From Terasakiella pusilla DSM 6293 (GTDB lineage Bacteria; Pseudomonadota; Alphaproteobacteria; Rhodospirillales; Terasakiellaceae), in the NCBI RefSeq assembly GCF_000688235.1, contig NZ_JHYO01000001.1, positions 124,001 through 188,000 on the forward strand: DNA of 64,000 nucleotides. The letters run 5' to 3'. How positions within the stretch are numbered: position 1 is the first letter of the stretch; every line of letters begins with the position of its first letter. Positions 37,377 to 48,229 of the stretch are shown here, in pieces. Below the pieces are notes generated by a model. That model had not been told where the DNA came from, searched no databases, and saw only the letters and a program-made list of their open reading frames with translations. The translations under genes and the position numbers were made by a program.

Positions 37377-37877
37377 TTAAGACTGTGCCTCAGAACCATA
37401 GGGGTTCGCAATGCCTAATTGATCCAAAAGCGCAATTTCTAAGGCTTCCATTTCCTCGGCTTCGTCCTCATCAATATGATCAAAGCCGATGAGATGCAGC
37501 ACTCCATGCAAAATTAAGTGGCTCAGATGGTCTTCAAAGCTGATGCCTTGTTCTTCTGCTTCGCGCGCAACCACGCCATGGGCCAAGACAATATCGCCCA
37601 AATGCAGCGGCCCCGGCTCAAGGGTCAATTCACCCGCCGCCGGGCTTTCAAGGGCAGGAAAAGACAGCACGTTCGTCGGCTTATCTTTCTCGCGATACTC
37701 CCGGTTCAACTCCTGAATATGGTCATCATCCGTCAAGACAATGCTCAGCTCGCAGGGGCGGCCTTTTGTGTCGGTCTTGCATTCTTTCAAGGCCAGCATA
37801 ACGCGATCGCGGATCAAAGATTCGCAATCTCCCCATTGATCACATTCAACGGCAATATCCAGATCACCTAGAATCAT
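37377..37877 (-). CDS. ybeY: Endoribonuclease YbeY
   Basis: The 166-residue protein has the zinc-binding H-G-x-L-H-L-x-G-F-D-H signature as HGVLHLIGFDH near residues 127-137 and LNREYREKDKPTNVLSFP near 58-75. YbeY is a metal-dependent RNase that matures the 16S rRNA 3' end and takes part in 70S quality control. Its start overlaps the phoH stop (ATGA type). Confidence 0.97.
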   Translation of the reverse strand: MILGDLDIAVECDQWGDCESLIRDRVMLALKECKTDTKGRPCELSIVLTDDDHIQELNREYREKDKPTNVLSFPALESPAAGELTLEPGPLHLGDIVLAHGVVAREAEEQGISFEDHLSHLILHGVLHLIGFDHIDEDEAEEMEALEIALLDQLGIANPYGSEAQS

Positions 37878-38914
37878 ACTCTTGGCCTTCTGCGACGCGG
37901 TTTCTCGTAAATCTCGACATCATCACGGTTTTCTTCCGCCTTATCATAGGCATCGACGATACGTTTCACCAGACGGTGACGCACCACGTCTTTTTCCGTA
38001 AAGCGAATAGCGTCAATCCCTTTTACGCCTTCCAGCGTTTCAAGGGCATCCCGCAAACCGGAACGCACACCATACGGCAAATCCACCTGCGACAGATCAC
38101 CTGTCACCACCATGTGCGATCCTTCGCCCAGACGGGTCAGAAACATCTTCATCTGCACAGCCGTGGTGTTTTGCGCTTCATCCAAAATCACAAAAGCGTT
38201 GGCCAGAGTTCGTCCACGCATAAAGGCCAGCGGCGCGATCTCGATCTCGCCCTTTTCCATGCGTTTTTCCACCTGATCCTGCGGCATCATGTCATAGAGC
38301 GCATCGTAGATCGGGCGCAGGTACGGATCGACCTTTTCCTGCATATCACCGGGCAGGAAGCCCAGTTGTTCGCCCGCTTCCACGGCTGGGCGTGACAAGA
38401 TAATGCGGTCCACACCGCCTGTTGTCAGGGCTTCAACCGCCTTGGCAACCGCCAGATAGGTTTTCCCGGTCCCCGCAGGGCCAACCCCAAAGACCAGCTC
38501 ATTCTCGTCAATAGAACGCAGATATGTCGCCTGTAGACTGGAACGCGGTGAGATATGTTTTTTGCGGGTTTTAACAACCATTGCCGTATCGGGCAAAGAC
38601 GCTTTGATCTTGCGATTGGTTTCCTGCACGTGGGGGGCTTGGTCGCCATCAATCGCCATACGGATCGCCGCATCCACTTCTTGTGAGCCAACGATCATGT
38701 CTTTTTTCAAACGGGCATACAGACTATCGAGAACCGCTTTAACACGGTTCACATTTTCCGGATCGCCCACAACGATCACCTGATTCCCGCGTTCGTGGAT
38801 CGTGACATCCAGCATTTGTTCTAGACGGGCGAGATTACGATTATGTTCCCCAAACAGGTCCGGTAAAAGCGCGTTGGCTTCAAAGTCCAACGTCAAATTT
38901 ATTTCATCGCTCAC
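37874..38914 (-). CDS. ybeZ: PhoH-family ATPase (YbeZ)
   Basis: The 346-residue protein has an N-terminal KH-like region, then Walker [12 protein letters not shown] near residues 143-153, [20 protein letters not shown] near 177-196, and Walker [12 protein letters not shown] near 242-252. It acts with YbeY in RNA processing. It overlaps the neighbouring genes on both sides by four bases, suggesting coupled translation. Confidence 0.96.
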   Translation of the reverse strand: MSDEINLTLDFEANALLPDLFGEHNRNLARLEQMLDVTIHERGNQVIVVGDPENVNRVKAVLDSLYARLKKDMIVGSQEVDAAIRMAIDGDQAPHVQETNRKIKASLPDTAMVVKTRKKHISPRSSLQATYLRSIDENELVFGVGPAGTGKTYLAVAKAVEALTTGGVDRIILSRPAVEAGEQLGFLPGDMQEKVDPYLRPIYDALYDMMPQDQVEKRMEKGEIEIAPLAFMRGRTLANAFVILDEAQNTTAVQMKMFLTRLGEGSHMVVTGDLSQVDLPYGVRSGLRDALETLEGVKGIDAIRFTEKDVVRHRLVKRIVDAYDKAEENRDDVEIYEKPRRRRPRV

Positions 38915-40278
38915 TTGGCGGCTGTTCCTTTTAACTCTGCACCCAAACTATTCGGGCGTGCACTGACTATTTTAAGATCGCGGATTTGGCCGATTAAATC
39001 AACTGGCGCTTCCACATGGACAGGCTGCATGTACGGGCTGCGCCCCACAAGCTGACCGTCTTTGCGGCCCACACGTTCCAGCAAAATCGGGAACTCTTTA
39101 CCGATACAGTCTTCGTTAAACTTCGTCTGAATATCGACCAACAGCTTTTGCAACACTTGCAAACGCTCGTTCGCCACCGCTTTATCGACCTGCAAATCCA
39201 TGGTCGCCGCCGGTGTGCCCGGACGGGCGCTGTACACAAACGAGAACGCCTGAATAAAGCCAACCTGACGGATGATATCCAGCGTATCTTCAAAGTCGCG
39301 ATCATTTTCACCGGGGAAGCCGACAATAAAGTCAGACGACAGTGCCAAATCGGGGCGCGCGGCTTTCAGCTTCGCGATAATTTCCAGATATTCTTCACGG
39401 GTGTGATTGCGGTTCATGGCGGCCAACACCCGGTTGGACCCGGCCTGTACCGGCAAATGCAGGTATGGCATCAATTGCGGCACATCTGCGTGCGCAGAAA
39501 TCAGGTCGTCATCCACTTCTGCCGGATAGGACGTCGTATAACGGATGCGTTCTAGCCCATCGATTTCAGCCAATTCCCGGATTAGGCGGCCCAATGTCCA
39601 TTCCCCACCGCGCCCATCGTCACCGTGATAGGCATTGACGTTCTGGCCCAACAGCGTGATTTCCAGCGCGCCTTGCTCGACAAGCTGGCGCGCTTCTTTC
39701 AAGACATGGGCAACCGGGCGGGAATATTCCGCCCCACGGGTGTAAGGCACCACACAATAGGTGCAAAACTTATCGCAGCCTTCCTGAATGGACAAAAAGG
39801 CGGTGTAGCCTTCCGGTTTCACCGGATCGGGCAGGAAGTCAAATTTATCTTCTTCGGGGAAGTCGGTCATCAGGATGCCACGGCCTTTACCATCGCCTGC
39901 ACGATGGGCCTTCGCCAGCATCTCCGGCAGGTTATGGTAGGACTGCGGGCCAAAAACCATATCGACATAGGGTGCCCGACGCGAGATTTCCTCGCCTTCG
40001 GCTTGCGCGACACAGCCTGCAACAGCGATGACCATTTCATTGTCATCGTTGCGTTTCTTTTTAATGTTTTTCAGACGACCCAGCTCGGAATAGACCTTCT
40101 CGGATGCTTTTTCCCGAATATGGCACGTATTCAGAATGACCATATTGGCATCTTCTGGCCCGTCGGTGGTTTCAAACCCCAAGGGTTTCAACACGTCTTC
40201 CATCCGCGATGAATCGTACACGTTCATCTGACAGCCATAGGTCTTGATAAAAAGCTTTTTGGGCTGAGCCATCGTCAT
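38911..40278 (-). CDS. miaB: tRNA-2-methylthio-N6-dimethylallyladenosine synthase MiaB
   Basis: The 455-residue radical-SAM methylthiotransferase has the N-terminal UPF0004 cysteines ([12 protein letters not shown] near 13-24, [10 protein letters not shown] near 49-58, AGCVAQAEG near 85-93), the radical-SAM CxxxCxxC in [17 protein letters not shown] near 165-181, and a C-terminal TRAM domain. It adds the methylthio group to A37 of certain tRNAs using two 4Fe-4S clusters. First gene of the miaB-phoH-ybeY-corC operon. Confidence 0.98.
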   Translation of the reverse strand: MTMAQPKKLFIKTYGCQMNVYDSSRMEDVLKPLGFETTDGPEDANMVILNTCHIREKASEKVYSELGRLKNIKKKRNDDNEMVIAVAGCVAQAEGEEISRRAPYVDMVFGPQSYHNLPEMLAKAHRAGDGKGRGILMTDFPEEDKFDFLPDPVKPEGYTAFLSIQEGCDKFCTYCVVPYTRGAEYSRPVAHVLKEARQLVEQGALEITLLGQNVNAYHGDDGRGGEWTLGRLIRELAEIDGLERIRYTTSYPAEVDDDLISAHADVPQLMPYLHLPVQAGSNRVLAAMNRNHTREEYLEIIAKLKAARPDLALSSDFIVGFPGENDRDFEDTLDIIRQVGFIQAFSFVYSARPGTPAATMDLQVDKAVANERLQVLQKLLVDIQTKFNEDCIGKEFPILLERVGRKDGQLVGRSPYMQPVHVEAPVDLIGQIRDLKIVSARPNSLGAELKGTAAK

Positions 40279-40444
40279 TCACATCTGTTAATCGTTAGAG
40301 AAATTCTGAATGGCGATGTAAGCCGAGACGCGCTTAGAGTCAAGTTATTCAGCAAAAACGGCAGTCACCATCTATCTTAAGTGCGCGCCTGTTCTGCCTT
40401 CATCCGCCGATCAAACCGAACCAGACGAGGAACAAAGCCCGACT

Positions 40445-40861
40445 TTAATCTTTATTCAGCGGAACGCCAAACAGTTCCATGCGGTGATCCACCAGCTTGA
40501 AGCCCAGCTTCTCCGCAATTTTGCGCTGCAACTCCTCGATTTCCTCATCGTGGAATTCATAGACTTTACCCGTTTGAACATCGATCAGGTGATCGTGGTG
40601 GTCTTCTGACGCTTCTTCATAGCGTGCGCGACCATCACCAAAATCCAGACGCTCGACAATACCGGCTTCTTCAAACAGGCGGACGGTTCGATAAACAGTC
40701 GCGATTGAGATCTTTGGATCTACTTCGCTTGATCGTTTATAGACCTCTTCAACATCGGGATGGTCTTGTGAATCTGAAAGCACTTTCGCAATGACACGGC
40801 GCTGCCCCGTCATTTTCATGCCTTTTTCCATACACATTTGCTCAATACGAGACTCAGCCAT
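40445..40861 (-). CDS. fur: Ferric uptake regulator family protein, alphaproteobacterial Fur/Mur type
   Basis: The 138-residue protein starts with the winged helix (MKMTGQRRVIAKVLSDSQDHPDVEEVYKRS, blocks near residues 15-44), carries SIATVYRTVRLFEEAGIVERLDFGDGRARYE near 53-84 in blocks and the metal region DHHDHLIDVQTGKVYEF near 90-106. The gamma-type CxxC is absent (DVQTG instead), as is usual for alphaproteobacterial Fur/Mur, which respond to iron or manganese. It stands alone, with the palindrome at 40899-40911 upstream as a possible autoregulatory site. Confidence 0.93.
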   Translation of the reverse strand: MAESRIEQMCMEKGMKMTGQRRVIAKVLSDSQDHPDVEEVYKRSSEVDPKISIATVYRTVRLFEEAGIVERLDFGDGRARYEEASEDHHDHLIDVQTGKVYEFHDEEIEELQRKIAEKLGFKLVDHRMELFGVPLNKD

Positions 40862-40898
40862 AACCCGATTACCTCTACCTGTAAGTCTAATTAAATCA

Positions 40899-40911
40899 TC
40901 ATTTTAAATGA
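40899..40911. promoter_or_regulatory. Palindrome upstream of fur, possible Fur-type box
   Basis: TCATTT-T-AAATGA is a perfect dyad 38 bases before the fur start, followed by GAATCT. It looks like a partial Fur/Mur-type site; autoregulation is inferred. Confidence 0.4.
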
Positions 40912-41040
40912 GAATCTGCCGTCCATCAATAATGCCCAATATTCACTTTCTGTCAATAATTTGAAACCCTATTTCCTACTTTTTAATGCGTCTAAACGGG
41001 AAGCCTTGATCGCCAAGGCAAAATAGGTCACCTTTGTCAG

Positions 41041-41835
41041 ATGCATATATTCATATTCCTCAGTGCCTTATTCGCAAGCCTGCCACTTTACGCTGCCGAC
41101 ACACTCCCTGCCGGATCGGTGTTTAAAGATTGTGAGAGCTGCCCCGAAGTTATCGCTCTGCCCCCCGGATCATATGTTCGGGGGGATGCCGATAGCTATA
41201 AATACGAGCGCCCCGCCCAAAAGGTGACAATCGATTATCCCTTTGCCCTTGGGAAATATGAAGTCACCTTCGAGGAGTGGGAAGCCTGCGTACAGGATAA
41301 AGGCTGCAAAGCCACACCGGATGATCATGGCTGGGGGAAGGGGCGTTATCCCATCATCAATGTCACCTTTCAGGACATTCAGGATTATCTGGACTGGCTT
41401 TCTCAAAAAACCGGACAGACCTATCGCCTTCCCAGTGAAACCGAATGGGAATATGCCGCACGCGCAGGCACCACCACCGACTATTGGTGGGGGGATGACG
41501 TTGGCGTAAACAACGCTAACTGTCGCAACTGCGGATCAAAATGGTCTGGCATTGGGTCAGCCCCTGTCGGATCATTCAACGCGAACCCATGGGGCTTTCA
41601 TGACATGAATGGCAACGCGTGGGACTGGGTGGCAGATTGTTGGACACCACATTATGCCCTTGCCCCGACAGACGGGTCGCCGCGACTGGACGGGGACTGC
41701 AAGCACCGCGTCACCCGCGGCGGGTCATGGTATTACTTCCCCAAACTGTCGCGTTCGGCCTATCGCTACAAAAACCATGTAGATATCTTTAGCTACAACA
41801 TTAGCTTCCGCGTGCTTCGCGAACTCAAGCCATAA
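41041..41835 (+). CDS. Exported SUMF1/formylglycine-generating-enzyme-like domain protein
   Basis: The 264-residue product has a signal peptide (core about residues 3-17, cleavage after YAA). The rest is one FGE-sulfatase (SUMF1-type) domain: FALGKYEVTFEEWEAC near 68-83, YRLPSETEWEYAARAG near 127-142, GFHDMNGNAWDWVADCW near 185-201, RGGSWYYFPK near 226-235 and a closing NISFRVLREL. The catalytic Cys pair of true formylglycine-generating enzymes is not visible in the late part, so it is more likely a structural or binding relative. No sulfatase is nearby. A bidirectional terminator follows. Confidence 0.9.
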   Translation: MHIFIFLSALFASLPLYAADTLPAGSVFKDCESCPEVIALPPGSYVRGDADSYKYERPAQKVTIDYPFALGKYEVTFEEWEACVQDKGCKATPDDHGWGKGRYPIINVTFQDIQDYLDWLSQKTGQTYRLPSETEWEYAARAGTTTDYWWGDDVGVNNANCRNCGSKWSGIGSAPVGSFNANPWGFHDMNGNAWDWVADCWTPHYALAPTDGSPRLDGDCKHRVTRGGSWYYFPKLSRSAYRYKNHVDIFSYNISFRVLRELKP

Positions 41836-41841
41836 TCCAAA

Positions 41842-41873
41842 AAAAAGCCCTCGACTTTCATCAAGGGCTTTTT
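41842..41873. terminator. Bidirectional terminator between the SUMF1-like gene and maeB
   Basis: AAAAAGCCCT (41842-41851) pairs with AGGGCTTTTT (41864-41873) around a 12-base loop. It lies within 12 bases of both stop codons. Confidence 0.92.
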
Positions 41874-41884
41874 AAGTGGGTTGA

Positions 41885-44158
41885 TTAGCGACCGACGATG
41901 GAATCGTGGGCCGCAAGGATGGCCATATTGACCATCTCTGAAACCGTGGTATCACGCGGGACAACCTGAACCGGCTTTTCATGACCCATCAGGATCGGGC
42001 CGATCACGCTACCGCCGCCAAGTTTCTGCAACAGTTTAGACGAGATATCCGCCGTATGCAGACCCGGCATCACCAAGACATTTGCCGGCGCAGACAGACG
42101 GGTAAACGGATAATCTTTCAACAAAGCCTGATCCAAGGCTGTATTGACCGTCATTTCGCCATCAAATTCAAAGTCGACATTGCGTTCAACCAGAATATCC
42201 ACCGCCTTGCGCACTTCTTCTGAACGACCACCAAGGCGACCGCTGAAGGAAGAATGGGACAAGAAAGCAACGCGTGGCTCATGACCCATCTTGCGCGCTT
42301 TATTCGCTGCCGCAATCGCGATCTCTGCCATCTGTTGTGCATCCGGTGTTTCATGGATACGGGTATCCGCCAAAAAGACCGTGTTATGACCACTGGACAC
42401 AACAATGGAAACCCCCATCGGGATCTGGTCTTTTGCCGGATCAAGCACACGTGACACATCATCGTAAGACGAATAGAAGCTACGCGTCAGCCCTGTCACC
42501 ATCCCGTCCGCATCCCCACACGCCACCATGGCGGCGGCAAAGATGTTGCGGTTCTGGTTGACCCAACGGGTGCAATCACGCATCAACGCGCCCTTGCGCT
42601 GCAAACGACGATAAAGATATTCCGCATACTCTTTCGTGCGCGGACCGATCAGGGAGTTATTGATCTCCAGACCTTGCGTGTCGCTGAGGCCCAGCTGCTT
42701 CATCGTTGCCTGAATTTTCTCTTCCCGACCCACAAGGATCGGTGTGCCGTAGCCCGCGTTCAGGAACGCATAGGCCGCACGGATCGCCTTTTCTTCTTCG
42801 CCTTCCGCAAAAACGATGCGGCGCGGGTTACCGCGTACCTTGTCACAGATCACCTGCAGGCTGGACGCTGTCGGGTCCAGTCGGCTTGCCAGTTCCTTGC
42901 GGTAATCTTCCATATCAATGATCGGACGACGCGCCACACCGGACGCCATCGCCGCTTCCGCAACCGCTGGCGGGATAGAGAAGATCAAGCGCGGATCAAA
43001 CGGTGCTGGAATGATATAGTCCGGCCCATAACGCAGACGACGACCGGAATAAGCGGCTGCCACTTCGTCCGGCACATCTTCACGGGCCAGTTCCGCCAAC
43101 GCGTTCGCACACGCCACTTTCATATCTTCGTTGATGGTGCTGGCACGCACGTCCAGCGCCCCACGGAAGATGTAAGGGAAGCCCAACACATTGTTGATCT
43201 GGTTCGGATAATCCGAACGACCCGTTGCCGTAATCGCATCTTTACGCACAGCTTTAACGTCTTCCGGTGTAATTTCCGGATCCGGGTTTGCCATGGCGAA
43301 AATAATCGGCTTCGGTGCCATTTTTTCTACCATTTGCTGTGTCACAGCGCCTTTAACAGACAGCCCGAAGAAGGCATCTGCCCCATCCAGCGCTTCTGCC
43401 AAGGTGCGCGCATCCGTATCAGACGCATGAGCGGATTTCCACTGGTTCATGCCTTCTTTGCGGCCTTTGTAGATCACGCCTTTAGAATCGCACATGATGA
43501 CATTGTCATGGGCCACACCCATGGCTTTCACCAGCTCACAGCACGCAATCGCCGCAGCACCCGCGCCATTGACGACCAGCTTCACGTCTTTCAGGTCACG
43601 TCCTGTCAGATCACAGGCATTGATCAGACCGGCGGCAGAGATAATCGCCGTGCCGTGCTGGTCATCGTGAAAGACCGGAATATCCATCATTTCGCGCAGG
43701 CGCTGTTCAATGGTAAAACATTCCGGTGCCTTGATATCTTCCAGGTTGATCCCGCCAAAGGTTTTCCCTAGGAAGCGCACGCAGTTGATAAATTCGTCTT
43801 CATCTTCGGTATCGACTTCCAAATCAATCCCGTCCACGTCGGCAAAGCGTTTAAACAGAACCGCTTTCCCTTCCATAACCGGTTTTGATGCCAGCGCGCC
43901 CAAGTTCCCTAGACCGAGGACGGCTGTTCCGTTTGAAATCACCGCGACCATGTTGCCTTTTGCCGTATAGTCATAAGCAAGGTTCGGGTCTTTTGCGATT
44001 TGTTCACACGGTGCGGCGACTCCGGGGGAGTACGCCAAAGACAAATCACGCTGAGTCGTCAGCGGTTTTGTCGGATGGATTTCCAGTTTGCCCGGTCGTC
44101 CCGAGGCATGCATAAGAAGCGCTTCGCGCTCCGTGACCTTAACTGATTGATCGTCCAT
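41885..44158 (-). CDS. maeB: NADP-dependent malic enzyme with phosphotransacetylase-like domain
   Basis: The 757-residue protein is a MaeB-type fusion. The malic enzyme half (about residues 1-430) has LAYSPGVAAPCEQIAKD near 42-58, the NAD(P)-binding VVNGAGAAAIAC near 195-206 and FHDDQHGTAIISAAGLINA near 163-181. The second half (about 440-757) resembles phosphotransacetylase and usually serves regulation rather than catalysis. It decarboxylates malate to pyruvate, supplying NADPH. Single gene with a terminator behind it. Confidence 0.97.
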   Translation of the reverse strand: MDDQSVKVTEREALLMHASGRPGKLEIHPTKPLTTQRDLSLAYSPGVAAPCEQIAKDPNLAYDYTAKGNMVAVISNGTAVLGLGNLGALASKPVMEGKAVLFKRFADVDGIDLEVDTEDEDEFINCVRFLGKTFGGINLEDIKAPECFTIEQRLREMMDIPVFHDDQHGTAIISAAGLINACDLTGRDLKDVKLVVNGAGAAAIACCELVKAMGVAHDNVIMCDSKGVIYKGRKEGMNQWKSAHASDTDARTLAEALDGADAFFGLSVKGAVTQQMVEKMAPKPIIFAMANPDPEITPEDVKAVRKDAITATGRSDYPNQINNVLGFPYIFRGALDVRASTINEDMKVACANALAELAREDVPDEVAAAYSGRRLRYGPDYIIPAPFDPRLIFSIPPAVAEAAMASGVARRPIIDMEDYRKELASRLDPTASSLQVICDKVRGNPRRIVFAEGEEEKAIRAAYAFLNAGYGTPILVGREEKIQATMKQLGLSDTQGLEINNSLIGPRTKEYAEYLYRRLQRKGALMRDCTRWVNQNRNIFAAAMVACGDADGMVTGLTRSFYSSYDDVSRVLDPAKDQIPMGVSIVVSSGHNTVFLADTRIHETPDAQQMAEIAIAAANKARKMGHEPRVAFLSHSSFSGRLGGRSEEVRKAVDILVERNVDFEFDGEMTVNTALDQALLKDYPFTRLSAPANVLVMPGLHTADISSKLLQKLGGGSVIGPILMGHEKPVQVVPRDTTVSEMVNMAILAAHDSIVGR

Positions 44159-44199
44159 AATGTTCGTTCTCTAATTAATTCTGTTACCGCAAAGCCAGA

Positions 44200-44691
44200 T
44201 TATTCCGGCATATTTGTATGGTGATGGACGTTGTCCGCCTTCAAGGAAGTCAAGATCTCTGTCGCCTTGGCTTGTTTGTCTTCACTTTCCGCGCGAACCC
44301 ACAAGATGATGCTACCGGCGTCAACCGCGCGGGCAAAATCTTCTGTATGCGGTGTTGCTGTGACTTCTGCGAGCACTTCTTTTACGGCAGCACCGCCGAC
44401 TGTTGCTCCCACAACAGCGCCGATCAATTCACCAATTGGTCCACCAGCTAAAAATATAGCCCCGCTTGCGACCATCGGGCCTTCAAAGCGGATCTCCCCA
44501 ACCAGTGCGGTCATGACATCCTTTAGCGGTTTTGCCGGCTTGCCTGCTGCTTCAATCGACTCATGCGAACTGAGCACACTTAAATCTGTGCGATCAAATC
44601 CGGCGTCGAGCAATGCTTTAACACAAGCTTCAAACTCTTCACGTGTTTTCAGGATACCGACGACTTCTTTAAAGGATGTTTTTGAGTTCAT
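44200..44691 (-). CDS. Glycine-zipper protein, possibly a general-stress relative
   Basis: The 163-residue product has an N-terminal FKEVVGILKTREEFEACVKALLDAGFDRTDLSVLS stretch (residues about 7-42), like the ferredoxin-like fold of GsiB/YflT-type general-stress proteins, then a glycine-zipper hairpin, GAIFLAGGPIGELIGAVVGATVGGAA near 77-102, and a soluble end with a His pair. The zipper may insert in a membrane. The identity is tentative. The upstream region has a perfect 14-bp palindrome at 44724-44737. Confidence 0.7.
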   Translation of the reverse strand: MNSKTSFKEVVGILKTREEFEACVKALLDAGFDRTDLSVLSSHESIEAAGKPAKPLKDVMTALVGEIRFEGPMVASGAIFLAGGPIGELIGAVVGATVGGAAVKEVLAEVTATPHTEDFARAVDAGSIILWVRAESEDKQAKATEILTSLKADNVHHHTNMPE

Positions 44692-44723
44692 TTATTTTAA
44701 CCAATAGTGTGAATTGTGAACTT

Positions 44724-44737
44724 ATATTGCGCAATAT
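44724..44737. promoter_or_regulatory. Perfect 14-bp palindrome, candidate operator
   Basis: ATATTGC followed directly by GCAATAT, 33 bases before the glycine-zipper protein start. A related but imperfect TATTG-TG-CAATA occurs at about 20416-20427 in the spacer upstream of leuC. Confidence 0.5.
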
Positions 44738-44907
44738 GCACCATTCAGTCCGTGATGGCTACCCCCAAAAGACTCAAAGAACCAACGTTTTTCCATCATC
44801 GGTGCCATGCGCTTGTCTCATTGCTACAAATTAGGCGGTAGATATCACCTCTATCCTCATGTTATCACTATCGCACCTCACTCCTTTCAGCAGTAGAAAC
44901 AGCCTTA

Positions 44908-47607
44908 ATGACCATGCCAGATACAGCCGCACAGCCCCTTCCCACCGAAATCACACAGGAAGAAATCGATCGCCGCATTGCCGAAGGCGCAACGCCGATG
45001 ATGGCACAATTTATGGCGATCAAGGAACGTCACCCCGGCATGTTGCTGTTCTACCGCATGGGCGATTTCTATGAGCTGTTTTTTGAAGATGCCGTCGCCG
45101 CTGCCGAAGCCCTGCAAATCACCCTGACCAAACGCGGTCATCACAATGGCGATGATATCCCCATGTGCGGTGTGCCCGTTAAAGCTTATGAAAGCTATCT
45201 GCCCAAACTGGTCGATAAAGGCTACAAGGTCGCGCTGTGTGAACAGATGGAAGACCCGGCAGAAGCTAAAAAACGCGGGTCCAAATCCGTCGTTAAACGG
45301 GATGTCGTGCGCCTGTTTACCGCCGGCACCATCACCGAAGATACCTTGCTGGATGCGCGCCAAAACAACTATCTCGCCTGCGTGGCCCAATCACGCAGTG
45401 AAATTGGCGTCGCGTGGCTGGATATCTCAACCGGTGCCTTTTATACTCAGGCCTGTCACCCTGCGAGCTTGCCTGCCGTCCTTGCCCGCCTCAATCCCGG
45501 TGAGTTGATGTTGAGCGACAAGCTCATACAGGAACCCGCGTTTTTTGAAACCTTCAACGACTTTAAATCCATCCTGACGCCACAGCCCAACAGCCGTTTT
45601 GATAGCGCCAATGCCGCTAAACGTCTGGAAGCCCTTTATAGTGTCAAGACACTGGAAGCCTTTGCCAACTTTACCCGCGCCGAGATCATGGCAGCAGGCG
45701 CGCTTGTGGATTATGTGGAACTGACCCAAAAAGGCAAACTGCCGCGCTTGGAAATCCCGCGCCAACTGGCCCAAGGCGCCACTATGGAGATCGACGCAGC
45801 CACCCGCAAAAACCTTGAACTGACCGTCACCTTAAACGGTCAACGCAGGGGCAGCTTGCTGGAAGTCATCGACCGCACGGTCTCTGGTGCGGGCGCGCGT
45901 CTGCTGTCCACATGGCTGTCGTCGCCCTTAACCGATGTGGCGGCAATTAACGAGCGTTTGGACGGGGTGCAATTCTTCTGTGAAAATAGTTTTGCCCGCG
46001 CCGATATCCGCAGTGCCTTAAAAGAATGCCCAGATATGGAACGCGCCTTATCGCGCATCACCTTGGGTCGGGGCGGTCCGCGTGATCTCGCCGCCATCCG
46101 CGATGGTCTGGCCTCAAGCTTTGAGCTGCGCGAAAAGCTGATATCGCTTACCCCGCCTGCCGTTTTGGAACACTGCGCCCAAGACCTTGGCACCCATGGG
46201 GAACTGGTGGACAAACTACGCCGTGCCCTTGGTGGGGAACTGCCCTTGATGGCACGCGATGGGGATTTTATCGCCCACGATTATGCCCCCGAACTGGATG
46301 AGCTGCGCACCCTTCGCAGTGAAGGTAAGCGCCTGATCTCCAACCTGCAGGCCAAATATGCCGAGATGGTGGATATCCCCACCCTTAAGGTCAAACACAA
46401 CAATGTGCTGGGCTATTTTGTCGAAGTCACCGCCAAACAAGCTGAAAAAATGCCGAACGACAGCGACTTTATCCATCGCCAGACCATGAAGAACGTCATC
46501 CGCTATTCCACGGTTGAACTGTCGGAACTGGAAGGCAAGATCAGTTCTGCCGCTGATCGCGCCCTGTCCTTGGAACTGCGCCTGTTTGACGAGTTGATCG
46601 CGGATGTGGAAGCCAAAGCCAACGAGATTGCGCGCGCCGCAAACGCCCTAGCCCGCCTTGATGTGCTGGCAGCCCTTGGGGAATTGGCGGTGGAGCGCGA
46701 TTACAACCGCCCGATCCTGTCCGATGGCTATGAATTTGATATCCAGGGCGGGCGTCATCCGGTCGTGGAAGCCGCCCTTGAAAAAGCCAACGAAGCCGCC
46801 TTCGTCGCCAACAATTGCGATCTCAGTAATGATCAGCGCCTTTGGCTGATCACCGGTCCCAACATGGCGGGTAAATCCACATTCCTGCGCCAGAATGCCC
46901 TGATCGCGATCTTGGCCCAAATGGGTGGGTACGTGCCTGCGGCTGCGGCCCATATCGGCGTGGTGGATCGCCTGTTCTCCCGCGTTGGGGCGGCAGATGA
47001 TCTGGCGCGTGGTCGATCCACCTTTATGGTGGAGATGGTGGAGGCAGCGGCGATCCTTAATCAATCCAGTGATCGATCCTTGGTTATTTTGGATGAGATC
47101 GGGCGCGGAACGGCGACCTTCGATGGGCTATCCATCGCTTGGGCAGTGGTGGAACATCTGCATGAGCTGAATAAATGCCGCGCCTTATTTGCCACCCACT
47201 ATCACGAACTGACGGCCCTGACCTCCAAGCTCAGCCACTTGTCCTGTCATTCCATGAAAGTGAAGGAATGGAAAGGCGATGTGATCTTCCTGCATGAAGT
47301 CGGTGCGGGGACCGCGGATCGGTCCTACGGGATCCATGTGGCCCGATTGGCAGGCCTACCGAAGGCCGTGATCAAACGCGCAGAGCAAGTTCTTGCCACA
47401 CTGGAAAAAGGCGAACAAAGCAGTGCAGTCACAAAACTGGCAGACGACCTGCCCCTGTTCGCCGCCCTTGCAAGCCAACCCGATGTGGAAGAACCCGCCG
47501 GCCCCAGCGCCACAGACTTGGCGTTGGATGAGATCAACCCCGATGACCTCACCCCGCGTGAAGCCTTGGAAGCGCTCTACAAACTCAAAGACCTAAGGCA
47601 AGGCTAA
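44908..47607 (+). CDS. mutS: DNA mismatch repair protein MutS
   Basis: The 899-residue protein has the mismatch-binding Phe-x-Glu region ([14 protein letters not shown] near residues 50-63), connector and lever domains, and the ATPase with Walker [19 protein letters not shown] near 649-666, Walker [12 protein letters not shown] near 726-736 and the ABC-like STFMVEM near 703-709. It recognises mismatches and recruits MutL. Its TAA overlaps the stop of the convergent GNAT gene within CTAA. Confidence 0.99.
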   Translation: MTMPDTAAQPLPTEITQEEIDRRIAEGATPMMAQFMAIKERHPGMLLFYRMGDFYELFFEDAVAAAEALQITLTKRGHHNGDDIPMCGVPVKAYESYLPKLVDKGYKVALCEQMEDPAEAKKRGSKSVVKRDVVRLFTAGTITEDTLLDARQNNYLACVAQSRSEIGVAWLDISTGAFYTQACHPASLPAVLARLNPGELMLSDKLIQEPAFFETFNDFKSILTPQPNSRFDSANAAKRLEALYSVKTLEAFANFTRAEIMAAGALVDYVELTQKGKLPRLEIPRQLAQGATMEIDAATRKNLELTVTLNGQRRGSLLEVIDRTVSGAGARLLSTWLSSPLTDVAAINERLDGVQFFCENSFARADIRSALKECPDMERALSRITLGRGGPRDLAAIRDGLASSFELREKLISLTPPAVLEHCAQDLGTHGELVDKLRRALGGELPLMARDGDFIAHDYAPELDELRTLRSEGKRLISNLQAKYAEMVDIPTLKVKHNNVLGYFVEVTAKQAEKMPNDSDFIHRQTMKNVIRYSTVELSELEGKISSAADRALSLELRLFDELIADVEAKANEIARAANALARLDVLAALGELAVERDYNRPILSDGYEFDIQGGRHPVVEAALEKANEAAFVANNCDLSNDQRLWLITGPNMAGKSTFLRQNALIAILAQMGGYVPAAAAHIGVVDRLFSRVGAADDLARGRSTFMVEMVEAAAILNQSSDRSLVILDEIGRGTATFDGLSIAWAVVEHLHELNKCRALFATHYHELTALTSKLSHLSCHSMKVKEWKGDVIFLHEVGAGTADRSYGIHVARLAGLPKAVIKRAEQVLATLEKGEQSSAVTKLADDLPLFAALASQPDVEEPAGPSATDLALDEINPDDLTPREALEALYKLKDLRQG

Positions 47608-48050
47608 TTCAATCCCACCCGCAGTACCATATGTAACAGCGGGTAAGGTTTGCCTTGCCCGTCAAGGGGGGAACGTCCCACCACCTCAAAGCCCAGATGT
47701 TCATAAAAACCAAGGGCTTGCGGGTTTTGTTCATTCACATCGACCTTTGTTGCGCCTTGCGTCGTTGTCGCCCGCTGAACCAGCAAGCGTCCCACGCCTT
47801 GCCCGCGCGCGTCAGGGTCGATAAACAGCATTTCGATATTGCCCCCCTGCACACCGCAAAACCCCACAATTCGCCCCGTTGCGGTTACCGCACTGGTGAG
47901 TTCAACCGCATCAAAATAGCTGCCAAGGATCAGCGGGCGCAGTTCTTCGATATCCCTTTCTGACAAAAAGTCATGGGTGGCCCGCACCGACCTTTCCCAA
48001 ATGTCGATCAGGGTCGGATAATCTGATTTTGTTGCAAGGCGCATATCCAT
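47604..48050 (-). CDS. GNAT family N-acetyltransferase
   Basis: The 148-residue protein starts [21 protein letters not shown] and has the GNAT core: [23 protein letters not shown] near 71-93 in blocks with the acetyl-CoA loop RGQGVGR, then [22 protein letters not shown] near 103-124. It resembles YjaB/YhbS-like acetyltransferases of unknown substrate. Convergent with mutS; the stops share CTAA. Confidence 0.93.
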   Translation of the reverse strand: MDMRLATKSDYPTLIDIWERSVRATHDFLSERDIEELRPLILGSYFDAVELTSAVTATGRIVGFCGVQGGNIEMLFIDPDARGQGVGRLLVQRATTTQGATKVDVNEQNPQALGFYEHLGFEVVGRSPLDGQGKPYPLLHMVLRVGLN

Positions 48051-48229
48051 GAAACGTTCATCCCATCCAGCACTTTAAAAACAAAGGGATAATAGAATTT
48101 CCCGTCCCTTTCCAGCCATAATTTACACAAGCGCCAGACTCTTATTTCGCAAAAAATGTTTACAAGACGAACAAAATGTTTGAAGACAGTTCCCCACGAG
48201 ACATAACCACTAAAGCCGAGAGTAAGACG

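Noticed and set aside
41041-41835. True formylglycine-generating enzyme
   Set aside because: The domain matches but the late active-site cysteine pair is not visible and no sulfatase gene is nearby.
42674-43771. 365-codon open frame opposite maeB
   Set aside because: Arg/His-rich antisense frame, no motif; maeB is certain on the other strand.
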